Assembly: GCA_030447585.1 (NCBI GenBank)
Contig: JAUJOO010000008.1
Location: 31,912-74,286, forward strand
Source of the DNA: Nocardioidaceae bacterium
Lineage (GTDB): Bacteria > Actinomycetota > Actinomycetes > Propionibacteriales > Nocardioidaceae
Reading direction: 5' to 3'
DNA: 42,375 nucleotides
Shown here piece after piece: positions 41,641 through 42,375 of the stretch. Under the pieces are notes generated by a model that saw nothing but the letters and a program-made list of their open reading frames with translations, was not told the DNA's origin and made no database searches. Position 1 is the stretch's first letter; every line of letters begins with the position of its first letter. The position numbers and the translations under genes are program-made.

Positions 41641-42375
41641 TCAGCCGCTTTCGCCGCGGCGCTTCAGGTACCGCTCAAAGTCCCGGGCGATCGCGTCGCC
41701 GGTGGCTTCCGGCAGCTCGGTGGTGTCACGCTCCTCCTCGAGCGAGCGCACGTAGTCGGCCACGTCGGTGTCGTCGGAGGCGAGCTCGTCGACGCCGCGT
41801 TCCCAGGCCTTCGCCTCCTCGGGGAGGCCGTGCACGTCGATCGCGGCCCCTACCAGGTCCTCGAGCTTGCCGAGCAACGCCAGCGTGGCCTTCGGTGCGG
41901 GTGCTTGTGCGACGTAGTGCGGAACTGCGGCCCAGTAGGACAGGGTGGCCAGACCGGCCTGCTGCCCCATCTCCTGCAGGACGCCGACGATCCCGGTCGG
42001 ACCGACGTAGCGCGAAGGTTCGAGGTCGTGACGTGCGGCGAGCAGCGGGTCCGAAGAGATCCCGGTGATCGGCACCGGACGGGTATGGGGCACATCAGCG
42101 AGTAGCGCGCCCAAGGTGACGAGGGTCGTCGCCCCGACCGACGTCACATACTCGAGAAGCTCGTCGCAGAACGACTTCCAGCGCAGGTTCGGCTCTATCC
42201 CCGTCACCAAGATGACGTCTCTGCCGCCCGTTCCCGCCTGACAGCGCCACAGGCGGGTGGTGCGCCAGCTGATCTCGCGCCGTCCGTCGGAGTCGAAGCC
42301 GACGAGGGGACGCACCACCTGGAAGTCGTAGTAGTCCTCGGGCTCGAGGGTGGCAAGCAGGGTGGAGCGCCAGGC
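41641..42375 (-). CDS. PAC2 family protein, 5' end beyond the window
   Basis: The frame is open from the stop at 41641 to the last base, 245 codons, and begins mid-gene with WRSTLLATLEPEDYYDFQVV followed by RPLVGF. Later motifs are VILVTGIEPNLRWKSFCDEL, TLGALLADVPHTRPV and ISSDP. PAC2 proteins resemble proteasome-assembly chaperones and are common in actinomycetes, often near mshC. The visible ending is DAIARDFERYLKRRGESG. The start lies outside the window. Confidence 0.86.
   Translation of the reverse strand, partial: AWRSTLLATLEPEDYYDFQVVRPLVGFDSDGRREISWRTTRLWRCQAGTGGRDVILVTGIEPNLRWKSFCDELLEYVTSVGATTLVTLGALLADVPHTRPVPITGISSDPLLAARHDLEPSRYVGPTGIVGVLQEMGQQAGLATLSYWAAVPHYVAQAPAPKATLALLGKLEDLVGAAIDVHGLPEEAKAWERGVDELASDDTDVADYVRSLEEERDTTELPEATGDAIARDFERYLKRRGESG

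Overview
The window is high-GC DNA from an actinomycete. Many genes start with GTG or TTG and overlap by 4 bases. It carries mshC (mycothiol synthesis), the actinobacterial families DUF3099, DUF3090, DUF5703 and SCO1664, and an F420-type luciferase-like oxidoreductase. A Propionibacteriales/Nocardioidaceae-like host is plausible, but that is inference; actinomycete is solid.

Layout. 0-8 kb is core metabolism: DUF3099, fabG-fabI (FAS-II reductases), a SixA-type phosphatase, serB with ACT domains, a lone ABC ATPase, an NfeD/SPFH membrane pair and a TauE/SafE permease. 8-15 kb holds an alpha/beta hydrolase, a three-gene ABC-2 exporter, a PEBP protein, a SpoU RNA methylase, peptide deformylase and a LigB/DODA dioxygenase. 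15-20.6 kb holds an aldo-keto reductase, a decayed HNH/DUF222 gene, a gamma-glutamyltransferase, a membrane-anchored cyclophilin, a DoxX-like protein, a methyltransferase, an SRPBCC protein and an acylphosphatase.

20.6-31 kb is the most unusual part. One unit on the minus strand encodes a 60-aa Asp-rich peptide, a ROXA-like cupin oxygenase and a Suc/Fer-type thioredoxin-like protein, with a 38-aa membrane peptide just upstream. Next is an ECF sigma/anti-sigma pair, divergent from a secreted Cys- and Asp-rich protein; both promoters carry the same TGAACG/CGTATA elements. rtcB follows. Then comes a ~3.5-kb segment bounded by a complete tRNA-Leu(GAG) gene and a 25-bp copy of its 3' end, which looks like an integrated island. 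It holds a broken LanC-like gene, soxR with a SoxR-box-like operator, and a questin-oxidase-like gene.

31-42.4 kb is conserved again: an M20 peptidase, DUF5703, a GH15 glucoamylase/trehalase-like enzyme, an aldo-keto reductase, an F420-type oxidoreductase, uppP, corA, then histidine phosphatase - DUF3090 - SCO1664-like - mshC, and a PAC2 gene that runs off the right edge.

Caution. Several genes (cupin, rtcB, lanC-like, M20, HNH) can only be read across two or three frames. The protein similarity is intact across the breaks, and several breaks lie in G/C runs. Single-base sequencing or assembly errors explain the M20, rtcB and cupin breaks at least as well as real decay does.
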